A DNA stretch of 54,719 nt from Candidatus Poribacteria bacterium. Its GTDB lineage: Bacteria > Poribacteria > WGA-4E > WGA-3G. This document shows positions 17,878 to 27,090 of this stretch, piece by piece. The translations under genes were made by a program, and so were the position numbers. The stretch spans positions 1-54,719 of the forward strand of contig PYJC01000069.1 in NCBI GenBank assembly GCA_003635255.1, written 5' to 3'. A model generated the notes under the pieces. It saw nothing but the letters and a program-made list of their open reading frames with translations, was not told where the DNA came from and made no database searches. The stretch's first letter is position 1; each line of letters begins with the position of its first letter.

Positions 17878-17964
17878 GAAAGATTCTCCTTATTTCGTTC
17901 TCGTTTTTGAATAGCCGCTGTGCCCGTCATGTTTTTCAGATAAGGGCAAATGGTATCCAGTTTT

Positions 17965-18150
17965 CTACCAACTCGCCTTTCGGACCCCAGGGATTTTACC
18001 GGCGCGAGCGAAGAGGCGAAAACAGATACGACACAATTCAAACTTGCGCAGATACCCCCGCGACCGCCCGCAACTTTTACAACGGTTATATTTTCGGGTT
18101 TGGAACCGCGGGGTTCTTTTCTGTTTGGCAATCCATGCTTTACTTGCCAA
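17965..18150 (-). CDS. rpsN: 30S ribosomal protein S14, type Z
   Basis: 61 aa, the short zinc-binding form of S14. Cysteines are arranged CKSC...CRIC (residues 24, 27, 40, 43), and the ending [11 protein letters not shown] is the family signature. It starts from a TTG at 18150 with AAGGAG eight bases ahead. Use of zinc-type S14, S4 and L36 in one cluster means no zinc-independent copies were substituted here. Confidence 0.95.
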   Translation of the reverse strand: MASKAWIAKQKRTPRFQTRKYNRCKSCGRSRGYLRKFELCRICFRLFARAGKIPGVRKASW

Positions 18151-18269
18151 GCTAAATGCTCCTTTTCTTATGTATCCGGGACATATTTATTGAGTGTGTC
18201 CGGATGAATGAAGCTGCCGGGTCATTTCTGCAGCCATTTGGCTGCGAAACCTTCTGCGCCTGAACCGAT

Positions 18270-18809
18270 CTATGTTCGGAATGGCATACCCAGCAGTTTT
18301 AGCAATTCGCGACCTTCTTCGTCTGTTGGGGCAGTCGTAACAACGGTTACATTTAGCCCACGGGTATCGTTAACTTTGTCGTAATCAATTTCTGGGAATA
18401 TTAGCTGCTCCGTGAGGCCGAGGGAATAATTACCGCGACCATCAAAGGAGTCCGGTGATACACCGCGAAAGTCCCGAATTTGCGGCAGGACGATATTCAC
18501 CAGTCGGTTGAAGAATTCATACATCCGTTGCTGTCTGAGTGTAACTTTACATCCGATTGCCATACCTTCTCTGACTTTAAAAGCAGAAACGGATTTTTTA
18601 GCATGCGTGATGACAGCGCGTTGTCCAGCAATGAGCGTTAATTCTTCAACGGCATCTTCCAATGCTTTCGGTTCCTGAAGTGCTTCGCCGACCCCGATAT
18701 TCAGGGCAATCTTGTCCAATTTCGGAATCTGCATCACATTTTCATAGTTAAAATGGCTTTGCAATGCGGGCATGACTTCGGTTTGATAAAATTCTTTGAA
18801 TGGGCTCAT
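18270..18809 (-). CDS. rplE: 50S ribosomal protein L5
   Basis: 179 aa. L5 binds 5S rRNA and contacts the P-site tRNA and S13. Landmarks: [60 protein letters not shown] and [13 protein letters not shown]. The ending [13 protein letters not shown] is conserved. Normal position between rplX and rpsN. Confidence 0.97.
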   Translation of the reverse strand: MSPFKEFYQTEVMPALQSHFNYENVMQIPKLDKIALNIGVGEALQEPKALEDAVEELTLIAGQRAVITHAKKSVSAFKVREGMAIGCKVTLRQQRMYEFFNRLVNIVLPQIRDFRGVSPDSFDGRGNYSLGLTEQLIFPEIDYDKVNDTRGLNVTVVTTAPTDEEGRELLKLLGMPFRT

Positions 18810-18897
18810 GAGCCTTATATCCTATAAAATCGCGTATTCAGTGTGATTGTCTAAGCAACGCTTCTCGTCTGCGGTACCCAGAGGTGTTCTGTCCTGT

Positions 18898-19131
18898 TTA
18901 CCCTTCAACCTTTTTGAGGTTAGAAACGTGAATGGTGCCTTCGCGTTCGACAATACCACCTTGTCCTGCTTGGTTTGGTCGGAGGTGGCGTTTAACGATA
19001 TGAACGCCTTCAACAATTGCGCGTTGTTTCTTTGGGAACACCTCCAAAACCACACCTTCCTTGCCTCGGTCCTGTCCGCTAAGGACTACGACCGTGTCAT
19101 TTTTTTTGATATGCAGTTTTCGTCGTGTCAC
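18898..19131 (-). CDS. rplX: 50S ribosomal protein L24
   Basis: 77 aa from a GTG at 19131 behind AGGAGG; longer upstream extensions of this frame run through rplN and are spurious. L24 is an assembly initiator that binds the 5' domain of 23S rRNA. The KOW motif is visible: HIKKNDTVVVLSGQDRGKEG then VVLEVFPKKQRAIVEGVH. The family is often about 100 aa; this copy is short, ending at IHVSNLKKVEG, and lacks the usual C-terminal segment. Confidence 0.93.
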   Translation of the reverse strand: MTRRKLHIKKNDTVVVLSGQDRGKEGVVLEVFPKKQRAIVEGVHIVKRHLRPNQAGQGGIVEREGTIHVSNLKKVEG

Positions 19132-19141
19132 AATTGTCCTC

Positions 19142-19525
19142 CTAAATAACCTCGGGGGCAAGCGAGATAATTCGGGTGAATCCCTTTTCTCTGAGTTCTC
19201 GCGCGACGGGTCCGAAAATTCGGGTGCCTCGTGGCAGCTGGTTCCCTTCTCGATCCGGCGGATGAACGAGAACCGCAGCATTCTGGTCAAATTTGATATA
19301 GGATCCGTCTGGGCGTCGATATTCTTTGGTCGTACGTACAACGACTGCCCGAACAACTTCGCCCGCTGTGACCTGTGTATTAGGTGTCGCATCTTTGATG
19401 CTTGCCACAATCACGTCGCCTACGCGTGCATAGCGACGTCGGGTCCCGCCGAGTACACTAATGCACATTAACTGCCTTGCGCCGGTATTATCAGCACAGG
19501 TTAATCGAGAGTATGATTGAACCAT
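19142..19525 (-). CDS. rplN: 50S ribosomal protein L14
   Basis: 127 aa from the ATG at 19525, preceded by GAGGAGG; an upstream in-frame codon would add nine residues without a ribosome site. L14 sits at the subunit interface beside L19. [40 protein letters not shown] and the ending [20 protein letters not shown] are textbook features. The rplX start follows within ten bases. Confidence 0.96.
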   Translation of the reverse strand: MVQSYSRLTCADNTGARQLMCISVLGGTRRRYARVGDVIVASIKDATPNTQVTAGEVVRAVVVRTTKEYRRPDGSYIKFDQNAAVLVHPPDREGNQLPRGTRIFGPVARELREKGFTRIISLAPEVI

Positions 19526-19668
19526 TTTTGTATCCTCCTCTATCGTTTTCAAAAGGGTGTGTCTTGGAAACGCCAGAGTGTGGATGAACCCCTTTCTTCT
19601 CCGGTGCCATCAGTCCCTTTTGCCGCATCATATATGGACAGGGAGGGACACTCCGGTGGTGGCACTTT

Positions 19669-19944
19669 TTAATCGTTTGCGGGTTGTATTGCGTTGACTA
19701 TCGCTTGGACCCGCCATCGTTTCTGACGACTCAGTGGTCGGGTTTCAACAACCTGAACCACGTCACCGACGTTACAACTGTTCTGTTCATCGTGAGCCAA
19801 AATCTTCTTCGTTTTTCGGACGACCTTCTTGTAAAGGGGATGTTGATAGCGACGAACAATTGAGACTGAAACAGTCTTATCCATACTGTTACTCGTAACA
19901 AGACCTGTCCGAAATTTACGATGCCTTCGCCTTTCTTCGTTCAA
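19669..19944 (-). CDS. rpsQ: 30S ribosomal protein S17
   Basis: 91 aa from a TTG at 19944 with GGAGG six bases ahead; the upstream in-frame ATG has no ribosome site. S17 is a primary 16S-binding protein of the OB fold. RRRHRKFRTGLVTSNSMDKT, VSVSIVRRYQHPLYKKVVR and SCNVGDVVQVVETRPLSRQK are the family landmarks. A gap of about 140 bases separates it from rplN. Confidence 0.95.
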   Translation of the reverse strand: MNEERRRHRKFRTGLVTSNSMDKTVSVSIVRRYQHPLYKKVVRKTKKILAHDEQNSCNVGDVVQVVETRPLSRQKRWRVQAIVNAIQPAND

Positions 19945-20060
19945 CTTTATCCTCCAAATCAACCAAACCTGTTAATGTACGCACTGTGGAACCACAAAAC
20001 CTTAGAAATTGATGAAACGGACTGGCGTGCAGGTACTTAACCTTGTCCTTTCCGTTCTGT

Positions 20061-20249
20061 TTATTGTGAACGTACCTGTAGGATCGTTTTCACACGTGCG
20101 ATGTCTTTTCGGATCTTACCAATACGTGTTGTGTCTTCTTGTTGTCCTAAGATACCTCTGAATTTCTGATTGAACAGATTTTCCTTCAAGGACTTGAGTT
20201 CACTTTCCAATTCTTCGGTCGTTTTCCCTCGTAGTTCATCCGCTTTCAT
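20061..20249 (-). CDS. rpmC: 50S ribosomal protein L29
   Basis: 62 aa, two helices: MKADELRGKTTEELESELKS and EDTTRIGKIRKDIARVKTIL. L29 surrounds the exit tunnel near L23 and helps dock trigger factor and SRP. Ribosome site AAGGAG. It lies between rplP and rpsQ as expected; normal length. Confidence 0.93.
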   Translation of the reverse strand: MKADELRGKTTEELESELKSLKENLFNQKFRGILGQQEDTTRIGKIRKDIARVKTILQVRSQ

Positions 20250-20335
20250 GTTTTCGTATCTCCTTGCGTGTTGTCAAAACTACGTTGCCCGTTTGGGTGT
20301 GCGTAATTTTTCCAACGTCGGAGTCGCAGGCGAAA

Positions 20336-20743
20336 TTACTCATTCCGTGCAACGAACTTAGTTTTGATTGGCAATTTATGGGCGGCTCGTTCCATCGCCC
20401 CTTTTGCGTCTTCAAGCGAAACGCCGCCTAATTCATAAAGGACTCTACCGGGTTTGACGACAGCGACCCAATGTTCGGGGGGCCCTTTTTTGCCTTTGCC
20501 CATGCGCGTTTCAGCAGGTTGCTTACTGAGTGGTTTATGCGGAAAGATTTTGATCCAAAGTTTCCCGCCACGGCGTACATATCGCGTGATAGCAATACGT
20601 GCAGATTCGATCTGGTTGCTGGTAATCCAGCCGGCTTCCATTGCTTGTAAACCGTATTCGCCGAAGTTGATTTGTGAACCTCGGAGCGGTTTTCCACGGC
20701 GTTTTCCACGATGCACATAGCGGCGCATCACGCGTTTCGGCAT
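20336..20743 (-). CDS. rplP: 50S ribosomal protein L16
   Basis: 135 aa from the ATG at 20743 (AAGG five bases before); a GTG two codons earlier is possible. L16 contacts the A-site tRNA and 5S rRNA region. [60 protein letters not shown] and [16 protein letters not shown] (here [13 protein letters not shown]) match the family. Intact ends. Confidence 0.96.
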   Translation of the reverse strand: MPKRVMRRYVHRGKRRGKPLRGSQINFGEYGLQAMEAGWITSNQIESARIAITRYVRRGGKLWIKIFPHKPLSKQPAETRMGKGKKGPPEHWVAVVKPGRVLYELGGVSLEDAKGAMERAAHKLPIKTKFVARNE

Positions 20744-20781
20744 TAACACCTTAAATGCCTCCTTACAATCTGTTCGTACGG

Positions 20782-21618
20782 TTATGAATCGTTCCTGGAT
20801 TCTTGTTTACTCTGACGCTGCCTACGTTGTTGGTTTCTCCCTCTGCCTTGTCCTCCGGATTGTCGGGAGCGTCCATCTTGGGAACCGGAGCGTCTGTCGT
20901 TACGGCGACGGTCAGAACGTTGCGAACCGCCTGCGTCGTCGCGTCGTCCAGATTGACGCTGAACGGCTGTCTCGCCTTTTAGTTTGTCAGGGACACCGAT
21001 AACTTCGCCCTTAAAAATCCAAGTTTTGACCCCGATTTTACCGTACGTCGTGTTCGCTTCAGTAAACCCATAGTCAACATCGGCTCTGAGCGTGTGGAGC
21101 GGGACTCGTCCTTCAATGCTGGATTCGGCGCGGGCAATCTCCTTACCATCCAGCCTACCACTCACCATAATTTTAACGCCCAAAGCACCTGCTTGCATTG
21201 AACTGGAGATATTCCGCCGCATGGCGTGTTTAAAACCAGCCCGACGTTCTATTTGTGTCGCAACGGCTTCGGATACAAGTTGGGCATCGAGTTCGGGGTC
21301 TCTGATTTCGGAGACATTAATCCGTACAGGGCAGCCAACCTCTTTTTCGAGCATCGTTTGTAGTTTTTCAGCCTCTGCGCCACGGCGACCGATGACGATC
21401 CCCGGACGCGCTGTATGGATGTTAATACTACAACGGTCTGCAACACGTTCGACCTCAACGCGCGAAATGCCGGCGCGCGCCAGTTGCTCTTTGACGAATG
21501 CTTGAATCTTAAAATCCTCATGAAGCCACTTGGCATAATCCCGTTCGCTGTACCACTTTGAATCCCACGTTTCAATGATTCCTAAGCGTAAACCACGCGG
21601 GTGAGTTTTTTGTCCCAC
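20782..21618 (-). CDS. rpsC: 30S ribosomal protein S3 with low-complexity C-terminal tail
   Basis: 278 aa. S3 forms the mRNA entry channel. The KH domain and conserved C-terminal domain are present: [56 protein letters not shown] and [17 protein letters not shown]. The family usually ends about 15-30 residues after that last motif; here about 60 extra residues follow, made almost only of Arg, Gly, Ser, Gln, Asn and Asp (for instance [20 protein letters not shown]). Such an RG-rich tail could bind RNA or protein but is unexplained. Starts right after rplV, as expected. Confidence 0.96.
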   Translation of the reverse strand: MGQKTHPRGLRLGIIETWDSKWYSERDYAKWLHEDFKIQAFVKEQLARAGISRVEVERVADRCSINIHTARPGIVIGRRGAEAEKLQTMLEKEVGCPVRINVSEIRDPELDAQLVSEAVATQIERRAGFKHAMRRNISSSMQAGALGVKIMVSGRLDGKEIARAESSIEGRVPLHTLRADVDYGFTEANTTYGKIGVKTWIFKGEVIGVPDKLKGETAVQRQSGRRDDAGGSQRSDRRRNDRRSGSQDGRSRQSGGQGRGRNQQRRQRQSKQESRNDS

Positions 21619-21698
21619 GCCAAACCTCCTGTCAAACTTTTCCCGGTTGCAACGTGGAGTTTAGGTGGTGCTGTAGTGCTTTGTAAATATGCACGTCG

Positions 21699-22052
21699 TT
21701 ACTCACCATCTTCAGTACTCTCCTCGTCAACGACGACGGTGATATGGCTACTTCGTTTTAAGATTCTGTTTGCCATACCCCGTGCCCGGGGACGTATCCA
21801 TTTCCGCGTAATCCCTTCATCCACGCGAATCTCTTTGACGTATAAGCCCTCAATATCGACGCTTGGGTCTTGATACTGTGCGTTCGCGGCTGCTGACTGA
21901 ATCAACTTATAAATTATAGGGGACGCGGCTTTATGCGTAAAGCGCAGCTGACTTAACGCATCTTCAACATATTGATTACGGACGAGATCGGCTACCAAAC
22001 GGGCTTTCCGCGGGGCGACCGATGCGTTCCTAATTTTAGATCGGGCTTCCAT
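21699..22052 (-). CDS. rplV: 50S ribosomal protein L22
   Basis: 117 aa. L22 lines the exit tunnel with its long beta hairpin. IRNASVAPRKARLVADLVRN, AASPIIYKLIQSAAANAQ and VDEGITRKWIRPRARGMAN are the family signatures, the last being the hairpin that meets macrolides and stalling peptides in other species. An acidic tail (VVVDEESTEDGE) ends the protein. Ribosome site AGGAG. Confidence 0.96.
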   Translation of the reverse strand: MEARSKIRNASVAPRKARLVADLVRNQYVEDALSQLRFTHKAASPIIYKLIQSAAANAQYQDPSVDIEGLYVKEIRVDEGITRKWIRPRARGMANRILKRSSHITVVVDEESTEDGE

Positions 22053-22173
22053 CAGTATCTCCTAATAAAAGCAAGTTTCTGATTGCATCACTATTATTGC
22101 CAAGCAGATGCGTGCATCTTCCGAAAAAAGGGATGAATGCACTGTCAATCTGCCATAAAAGTTATCGCGAAAA

Positions 22174-22470
22174 TTATCTTCTCGCAACAGCAGGAGCAGG
22201 AGCACCACCACCACCCGCAGCGTGAGAACGGAAGGTGCGTGTCGGTGAGAATTCCCCGAGCTTATGTCCTACCATGTTCTCTGTGATATACACCGGAAAA
22301 AACTTTTTCCCGTTGTAAATTGCCAGGGTATGTCCTACCAATTCAGGTGTAATGGTTGAACGACGGGACCAGGTACGAATCACCCGTTTGGTGCCTGAAC
22401 GTTCCATAGCGGCTACCTTCTTGGCGAGTTTGGGGTCTATATAGGGTCCCTTTTTAATAGAACGCGACAT
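22174..22470 (-). CDS. rpsS: 30S ribosomal protein S19
   Basis: 98 aa. S19 lies in the 30S head with S13. [39 protein letters not shown] and [17 protein letters not shown] are standard. After the conserved FRSH the tail is [15 protein letters not shown], flexible and slightly unusual. Ribosome site GAGGAG. Position between rplB and rplV is normal. Confidence 0.96.
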   Translation of the reverse strand: MSRSIKKGPYIDPKLAKKVAAMERSGTKRVIRTWSRRSTITPELVGHTLAIYNGKKFFPVYITENMVGHKLGEFSPTRTFRSHAAGGGGAPAPAVARR

Positions 22471-22527
22471 GGTATTTCTCCTCTACCTTATAAATAATCA
22501 GTTGCTTAGCGTGCATCCATGAAAAAG

Positions 22528-23343
22528 TTATTTTCGTTTTCCGACAATGTAGCGGCTTGATTTCTTCTTCGGGTTTCGGGTCTTGTAGCCCTTCGTTGGA
22601 ACGCCCCACGGGGTAACCGGATGTCTACCGCCAGAACTCTTTCCTTCACCACCACCGTGTGGATGGTCGATCGGGTTCATAGCGACGCCTCTAACCTTCG
22701 GGCGTTTTCCGAGCCATCTTGAACGCCCCGCTTTACCGATGACGATCTTACTCACATTGCCGACCTGACCGAGCGTTGCCATTGCTTCCACTGGGATCAG
22801 CCGAATCTCACCTGACGGGAGTCGGATACGGGCGTACTTGCCCTCTCTGTCAACCAATTGCGCTGCACCGCCGGCACTGCGGACAAGTTGTCCACCTTTA
22901 CCGGGTTTCATCTCTATATTATGGATTGAGGAACCGAGCGGAATTCTTTCAAGTGGCAAGGCGTTTCCGACCCGAATTTCTGCGTCTGCGCCCGAAGTAA
23001 GCATATCACCGACCTGAATACCGACGGGTGCGAGGATATAGCGTTTTTCCCCATCAGCATAGTGGAGCAGCGCGATATGCGCCGAGCGGTTCGGATCATA
23101 TTCAATTGCGGCAACTTTTGCCGGAATACCGAACTTATCGCGTTTAAAGTCGATAGCTCGATAGCGGCGTTTGTGTCCGCCACCGCGCCTCCTAACTGTC
23201 AAGCGTCCTTTGGCGTTCCGACCGGCTTTCTGCTTGGCACCCTTAACGAGAGATTTTTCCGGTTTGCTACGCGTAATCTCTTCAAAGGTGTACCCAGTCA
23301 TAAACCGACGACTTGGGGTGATAGGTGAATATGTTTTAGGCAC
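22528..23343 (-). CDS. rplB: 50S ribosomal protein L2
   Basis: 271 aa, starting from a GTG behind GAGG. L2 is needed for subunit association and peptidyl transfer. The signature [20 protein letters not shown] near the C-terminus includes the conserved His of the family. Other landmarks: [40 protein letters not shown]. The C-terminal [18 protein letters not shown] is intact. A repeat element lies between it and rplW. Confidence 0.97.
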   Translation of the reverse strand: MPKTYSPITPSRRFMTGYTFEEITRSKPEKSLVKGAKQKAGRNAKGRLTVRRRGGGHKRRYRAIDFKRDKFGIPAKVAAIEYDPNRSAHIALLHYADGEKRYILAPVGIQVGDMLTSGADAEIRVGNALPLERIPLGSSIHNIEMKPGKGGQLVRSAGGAAQLVDREGKYARIRLPSGEIRLIPVEAMATLGQVGNVSKIVIGKAGRSRWLGKRPKVRGVAMNPIDHPHGGGEGKSSGGRHPVTPWGVPTKGYKTRNPKKKSSRYIVGKRK

Positions 23344-23355
23344 TCTGATTTCCTC

Positions 23356-23509
23356 TTTAATAGTTGTCAGTTCGCTTCGCTTTCAGTTATCAGTTTGGTT
23401 TTTGAGTGTCGATCGTCTCTTTGTCCATGTCGTTGCCGATTTGGGTAAAAACTGGGACAAAAAATGTTGGTGAATCAAATGCTTAACTGATAACTGATAG
23501 CTAATGACT
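23356..23509. repeat. Intergenic element with inverted ends, copy 3
   Basis: Left end tttaatagttgtcagttcgc and right end cttaactgataactgatagc pair imperfectly as inverted repeats. It separates rplW from rplB and reaches the rplW stop codon. Internal sequence differs from the two copies near rpsM, so only the ends are conserved. Confidence 0.55.
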
Positions 23510-23807
23510 ATATAGCTTCAAACTCTTGGATGGTTGCGCCTTCTCTTAAGGTGATAATCGCTTTTTTCCAATGCGGTTTTCTACCCCGTTGGTAACGCAA
23601 CATTTTTCCTTTCGGTTTGCCGCGAACATGCATTGTGCGAATTTTGAGGATATCTCCTTCAATGTCGAACAATTCTTCTGCAGCGCGGCGGATCTGCGGT
23701 TTCGTTGCTTTGCGATCAACAACAAACGCGTACTTGTTAGCGTCGCGGAGGATCGTGCTTTTCTCGGTGATTAGCGGTTGCAGTATAACCTGATAGGCAT
23801 CTTTCAT
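23508..23807 (-). CDS. rplW: 50S ribosomal protein L23
   Basis: 99 aa. L23 lies at the tunnel exit and is the docking point of trigger factor and SRP. VILQPLITEKSTILRDANKY, AFVVDRKATKPQIRRAAEEL and GRKPHWKKAIITLREGATI are family landmarks. Between rplD and rplB as usual. Confidence 0.95.
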   Translation of the reverse strand: MKDAYQVILQPLITEKSTILRDANKYAFVVDRKATKPQIRRAAEELFDIEGDILKIRTMHVRGKPKGKMLRYQRGRKPHWKKAIITLREGATIQEFEAI

Positions 23808-23812
23808 CAGTT

Positions 23813-24460
23813 TTATCCTTCCGCATCTGGATCGATGTTCACGAATTTGGATTCGAGTTTCTCAGCGGCTTTCTCAGTGATTATCAACGTGTCGTGCCAC
23901 ATGACTTGGTAGATGTTGAGCGTATTCCATGTGCAGCAATGAACTTGTGGAATATTCCTCACGGAGAGGTTGATATTCTGGCTGTGTTCATCAAGGATGA
24001 GGAGTGCCTTTCCGTCTACGTTCAGTGCTTTTAACATGTTGACCATGTCTTTGGTGCGTGGCTGTTCAAGCGTGAAATCTTCAACAAGAATGCACTGCTG
24101 ATTCTGGAACCTGTCTGCGAGTGCGCTGTGTAACCCCAATCGCCGCACCCGTTTAGGCGTGTACTGCCGATAACTGCGCGGTTTCGGTCCAAACGCTACA
24201 CCGCCGTGGACTCGAATCGGTGACTTGGCATCACCTACACGGGCTCTGCCGGTTCCCTTTTGGCGGTAGAGTTTCCTTCCACTGCCTCTCACTTCACTCC
24301 GGGACTTCGTTGATGCAGTACCTTGCCGCTGATTGGCAAGGTAAGCAACGACACACTGGTGGATGACGGGACCATTCACTTCAGCCTCGGTGAATGCAGC
24401 GGCTAATTCTTTTGCGTGCAGGACATCCCCGGATCTATTGTGTACGTCTAAAGTTGACAT
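23813..24460 (-). CDS. rplD: 50S ribosomal protein L4
   Basis: 215 aa. L4 lines the tunnel with an extended loop and, in some bacteria, attenuates the S10 operon. The loop region is visible: [58 protein letters not shown]-terminal domain with DKF-like segments ([40 protein letters not shown]). The last 30 residues ([20 protein letters not shown]) match the usual end. rplW begins six bases downstream. Confidence 0.96.
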   Translation of the reverse strand: MSTLDVHNRSGDVLHAKELAAAFTEAEVNGPVIHQCVVAYLANQRQGTASTKSRSEVRGSGRKLYRQKGTGRARVGDAKSPIRVHGGVAFGPKPRSYRQYTPKRVRRLGLHSALADRFQNQQCILVEDFTLEQPRTKDMVNMLKALNVDGKALLILDEHSQNINLSVRNIPQVHCCTWNTLNIYQVMWHDTLIITEKAAEKLESKFVNIDPDAEG

Positions 24461-24508
24461 AATTGTATGCTCGTTTTATTTCGGCATCGTTCAGTGACGA
24501 CTGCCGGC

Positions 24509-25150
24509 CTATGCACTCGGTGCTTTAGATGCTTTTTTAATCAGAAGCAAACCGTTGGGAGGTCCAGGGACTGCGCCTTTGACCACTAACAAGTTGCGTT
24601 CAGAATCGGCTTGGATTACGGGTAAATTTTGGACGGTGTGCCGTTTGGCACCGTGGCGTCCTGCCATCCGTTTCCCTTTAAAGACTCGAGACGGTGTCGC
24701 GCTTGCCCCGATAGAACCGGGGCGACGGAGATCTTGTTCACCGCCGTGGCTTTTCTTACCACCGCCGAAGCTCCACCGTTTCACCACACCGGTGAAACCG
24801 CGTCCTTTCGACGTACCTGTTACATCAACAAGTTCACCTTCTGAAAAAACGCTTGCATCAACAATATTTCCTACGGACACGTCATCAAGGCTCTGGACAC
24901 GAAATTCACGAAGCACCCGTACGGAATCAACACCGGCTTTTGCTAAATGCCCACGCTTGGGACCGTTTATACGGTTCTCTTTCTGTTCACCGAAGCCCAA
25001 CTGAACCGCCTGATATCCATCTTTTTCTTGCGTTTTGAGTTGGACAATTGCACAAGGACCTGCTTCGATGACAGTAACAGGCACCGCTTTTCCAGAGTCT
25101 TCAAAGACTTGTGTCATGCCGACTTTGCGGCCGATAATTCCATTAACCAT
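24509..25150 (-). CDS. rplC: 50S ribosomal protein L3
   Basis: 213 aa. L3 reaches toward the peptidyl transferase centre. [79 protein letters not shown] are clear landmarks, including the conserved Gln of the HGGEQ loop region that is methylated in some bacteria. Ribosome site GGAGG. Between rpsJ and rplD as expected. Confidence 0.97.
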   Translation of the reverse strand: MVNGIIGRKVGMTQVFEDSGKAVPVTVIEAGPCAIVQLKTQEKDGYQAVQLGFGEQKENRINGPKRGHLAKAGVDSVRVLREFRVQSLDDVSVGNIVDASVFSEGELVDVTGTSKGRGFTGVVKRWSFGGGKKSHGGEQDLRRPGSIGASATPSRVFKGKRMAGRHGAKRHTVQNLPVIQADSERNLLVVKGAVPGPPNGLLLIKKASKAPSA

Positions 25151-25260
25151 TTTCTTCGCTCTCCTCCTTTAGGATTTGCAAACCAGCAAGTTACTGACGT
25201 GTTCAGATGCGTGCCCTCTGGTTTCCAAACCGTCGGAGTGGAGAACAATCATTTCTCCGA

Positions 25261-25572
25261 CTACAGTAAGGTAATTTTGACATCGACACCTGCAGGCAGG
25301 TCCAACCGCATCAAAGCATCAACAGTTTTAGGTGTAGTCTCTAAGATATCCAGCAGACGTTTATGAATCCGCATCTCAAATTGTTCACGTGATTTTTTGT
25401 CGGTAAACGTTGAACGTTGAACGGTGTAAATATGCTTTTTCGTCGGCAATGGAATCGGACCGGAGACCGCTGCGCCTGTACGTTTCGCAGTATCTGCTAT
25501 CTGCTTTGACGACAGGTCTAACAACCGATAGTCAAATGCCTTAAGCCGGATGCGAATTTTTTGATTGTCCAT
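25261..25572 (-). CDS. rpsJ: 30S ribosomal protein S10
   Basis: 103 aa. S10 is part of the 30S head and, in other bacteria, also joins NusB in antitermination of transcription. [60 protein letters not shown] match throughout. It heads the S10 part of the cluster, about 120 bases after tuf, with a hairpin between. Confidence 0.96.
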   Translation of the reverse strand: MDNQKIRIRLKAFDYRLLDLSSKQIADTAKRTGAAVSGPIPLPTKKHIYTVQRSTFTDKKSREQFEMRIHKRLLDILETTPKTVDALMRLDLPAGVDVKITLL

Positions 25573-25667
25573 CTTTTCGTATCGCCTTCACCCAACAAGA
25601 GGATACCCGTTAGATGACATCATGAACGTGATGTCCGAAATCCTCTGTGTTGATGTCTATAACTAAA

Positions 25668-25687
25668 GGCGGAGTGTAAACTCCGCC
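25668..25687 (-). terminator. Hairpin between tuf and rpsJ
   Basis: GGCGGAGT / ACTCCGCC, eight base pairs with a four-base loop, immediately after the tuf stop and followed on the minus strand by tttagttat. It may be a partial terminator that lowers r-protein transcription relative to tuf, or an RNA processing site. The stem core is the same as in the terminator at 10160-10184. Confidence 0.5.
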
Positions 25688-25694
25688 CAATTTC

Positions 25695-26894
25695 TTATTC
25701 AAGGATTTTGGAAACAACACCGGCGCCGATAGTTTGTCCGCCTTCCCGAATCGCGAATCGGAGTTGCTCTTCCATCGCGATCGGTTTAGACAGTTCGACT
25801 GTAATCTGTGCGTTGTCGCCGGGCATAATCATTTCGATGCCTTCAGGGAGATCCATCTTTCCGGTTACGTCGGTTGTCCGGAAATAGAACTGCGGTCTGT
25901 ATCCGGTAAAGAACGGATTCCAGCGTCCGCCTTCATCTTTTGTGAGAATGTAGGCTTCGGCTTCAAACTTGGTGTGCGGTGTAACCGTCCCTGGAACTGC
26001 CAAAACTTGTCCGCGTTCAACTGCATCGCGCTCAATACCGCGTAGCAGTGCGCCGAGGTTATCGCCAGCACGCCCTTCGTCGAGACTTTTGTTAAACATT
26101 TCAACACCTGTGATAACGGTGTCTTGTGTATCGCGAAGTCCGACGATTTCGACGGGGTTTCCGATTTCAATAACGCCACGTTCAACGCGTCCCGTAACAA
26201 CGGTACCGCGTCCACTGATGGTGAAAGTATCTTCAATCGACATCAGGAACGGTTTCTCGTTATCACGGACAGGTTCAGGGATGTATTCGTCAACAGCCCC
26301 CATGAGTTCGAGAATTGACTGGCAAGACTCGTGTTGCGGGTCGCCATCGGCTTCCATAGCTTCAAGCGCGGAACCTGTGACGATCGGAATATCGTCGCCC
26401 GGGAAATCGTAATTGCTTAACAATTCGCGAACTTCGAGTTCGACGAGTTCAAGCAGTTCTTCGTCATCAACCATGTCTGCTTTGTTAAGGTAGACGACGA
26501 GAGACGGCACATTCACCTGCCGTGCGAGGAGTACGTGCTCGCGCGTCTGGGGCATAGGACCATCAGCGGCGGATACGACGAGAATTGCACCGTCCATCTG
26601 TGCTGCGCCGGTAATCATATTCTTGATATAGTCGGCGTGTCCGGGGCAATCGACGTGTGCGTAGTGCCGATTTTCGGTTTCATATTCAACGTGTGCCGTG
26701 TTAATCGTAATACCACGCTCTTTTTCTTCGGGTGCCTTGTCAATGTCCTCATACGTCTGGACATAATCTGTATCGGCAAGTTTAGAGAGCACCATAGTAA
26801 TCGCTGCAGTCAGCGTTGTTTTACCGTGGTCAACGTGGCCGATTGTTCCAATATTAACGTGTGGCTTATTCCTTTCAAACGTTTCCTTAGCCAT
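25695..26894 (-). CDS. tuf: Elongation factor Tu
   Basis: 399 aa GTPase that delivers aminoacyl-tRNA to the ribosome. G1 [15 protein letters not shown]2 region [21 protein letters not shown]3 DCPGHADY, G4 NKADMVDD (N-K-x-D), G5 [11 protein letters not shown]. Domains 2 and 3 follow with [18 protein letters not shown] and [23 protein letters not shown] (here [19 protein letters not shown]) segments, ending [15 protein letters not shown] ([11 protein letters not shown]). Full length. It follows fusA in the str part of the cluster. Confidence 0.98.
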   Translation of the reverse strand: MAKETFERNKPHVNIGTIGHVDHGKTTLTAAITMVLSKLADTDYVQTYEDIDKAPEEKERGITINTAHVEYETENRHYAHVDCPGHADYIKNMITGAAQMDGAILVVSAADGPMPQTREHVLLARQVNVPSLVVYLNKADMVDDEELLELVELEVRELLSNYDFPGDDIPIVTGSALEAMEADGDPQHESCQSILELMGAVDEYIPEPVRDNEKPFLMSIEDTFTISGRGTVVTGRVERGVIEIGNPVEIVGLRDTQDTVITGVEMFNKSLDEGRAGDNLGALLRGIERDAVERGQVLAVPGTVTPHTKFEAEAYILTKDEGGRWNPFFTGYRPQFYFRTTDVTGKMDLPEGIEMIMPGDNAQITVELSKPIAMEEQLRFAIREGGQTIGAGVVSKILE

Positions 26895-27025
26895 TTTTGT
26901 CCGAGCTCCACTAAAAGTTTATTGTTGCGGGATTCTCAGCGCGATTCCATAGAACTGCGCATCCCCGTTTCTATAGGGTGTCCAAACGCTTTTGCGCATG
27001 GTGGCACCGTTTAACTAAATCTTAT

Positions 27026-27065
27026 GTCCGCTTATAGGAAGTGGGAACACTCCTACAGTTCGGAC
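27026..27065 (-). promoter_or_regulatory. Stem-loop between fusA and tuf
   Basis: On the minus strand an outer GTCCG/CGGAC stem encloses TAGGAGTG...CACTTCCTA around a ttcc loop. It sits in the 196-base gap between fusA and tuf, the only long gap in the str part. It may set the ratio of EF-Tu to EF-G by processing or partial termination. No U tract follows, so a simple terminator is less likely. Confidence 0.45.
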
Positions 27066-27090
27066 ACTTCACAACTACTTAAAACGATTA

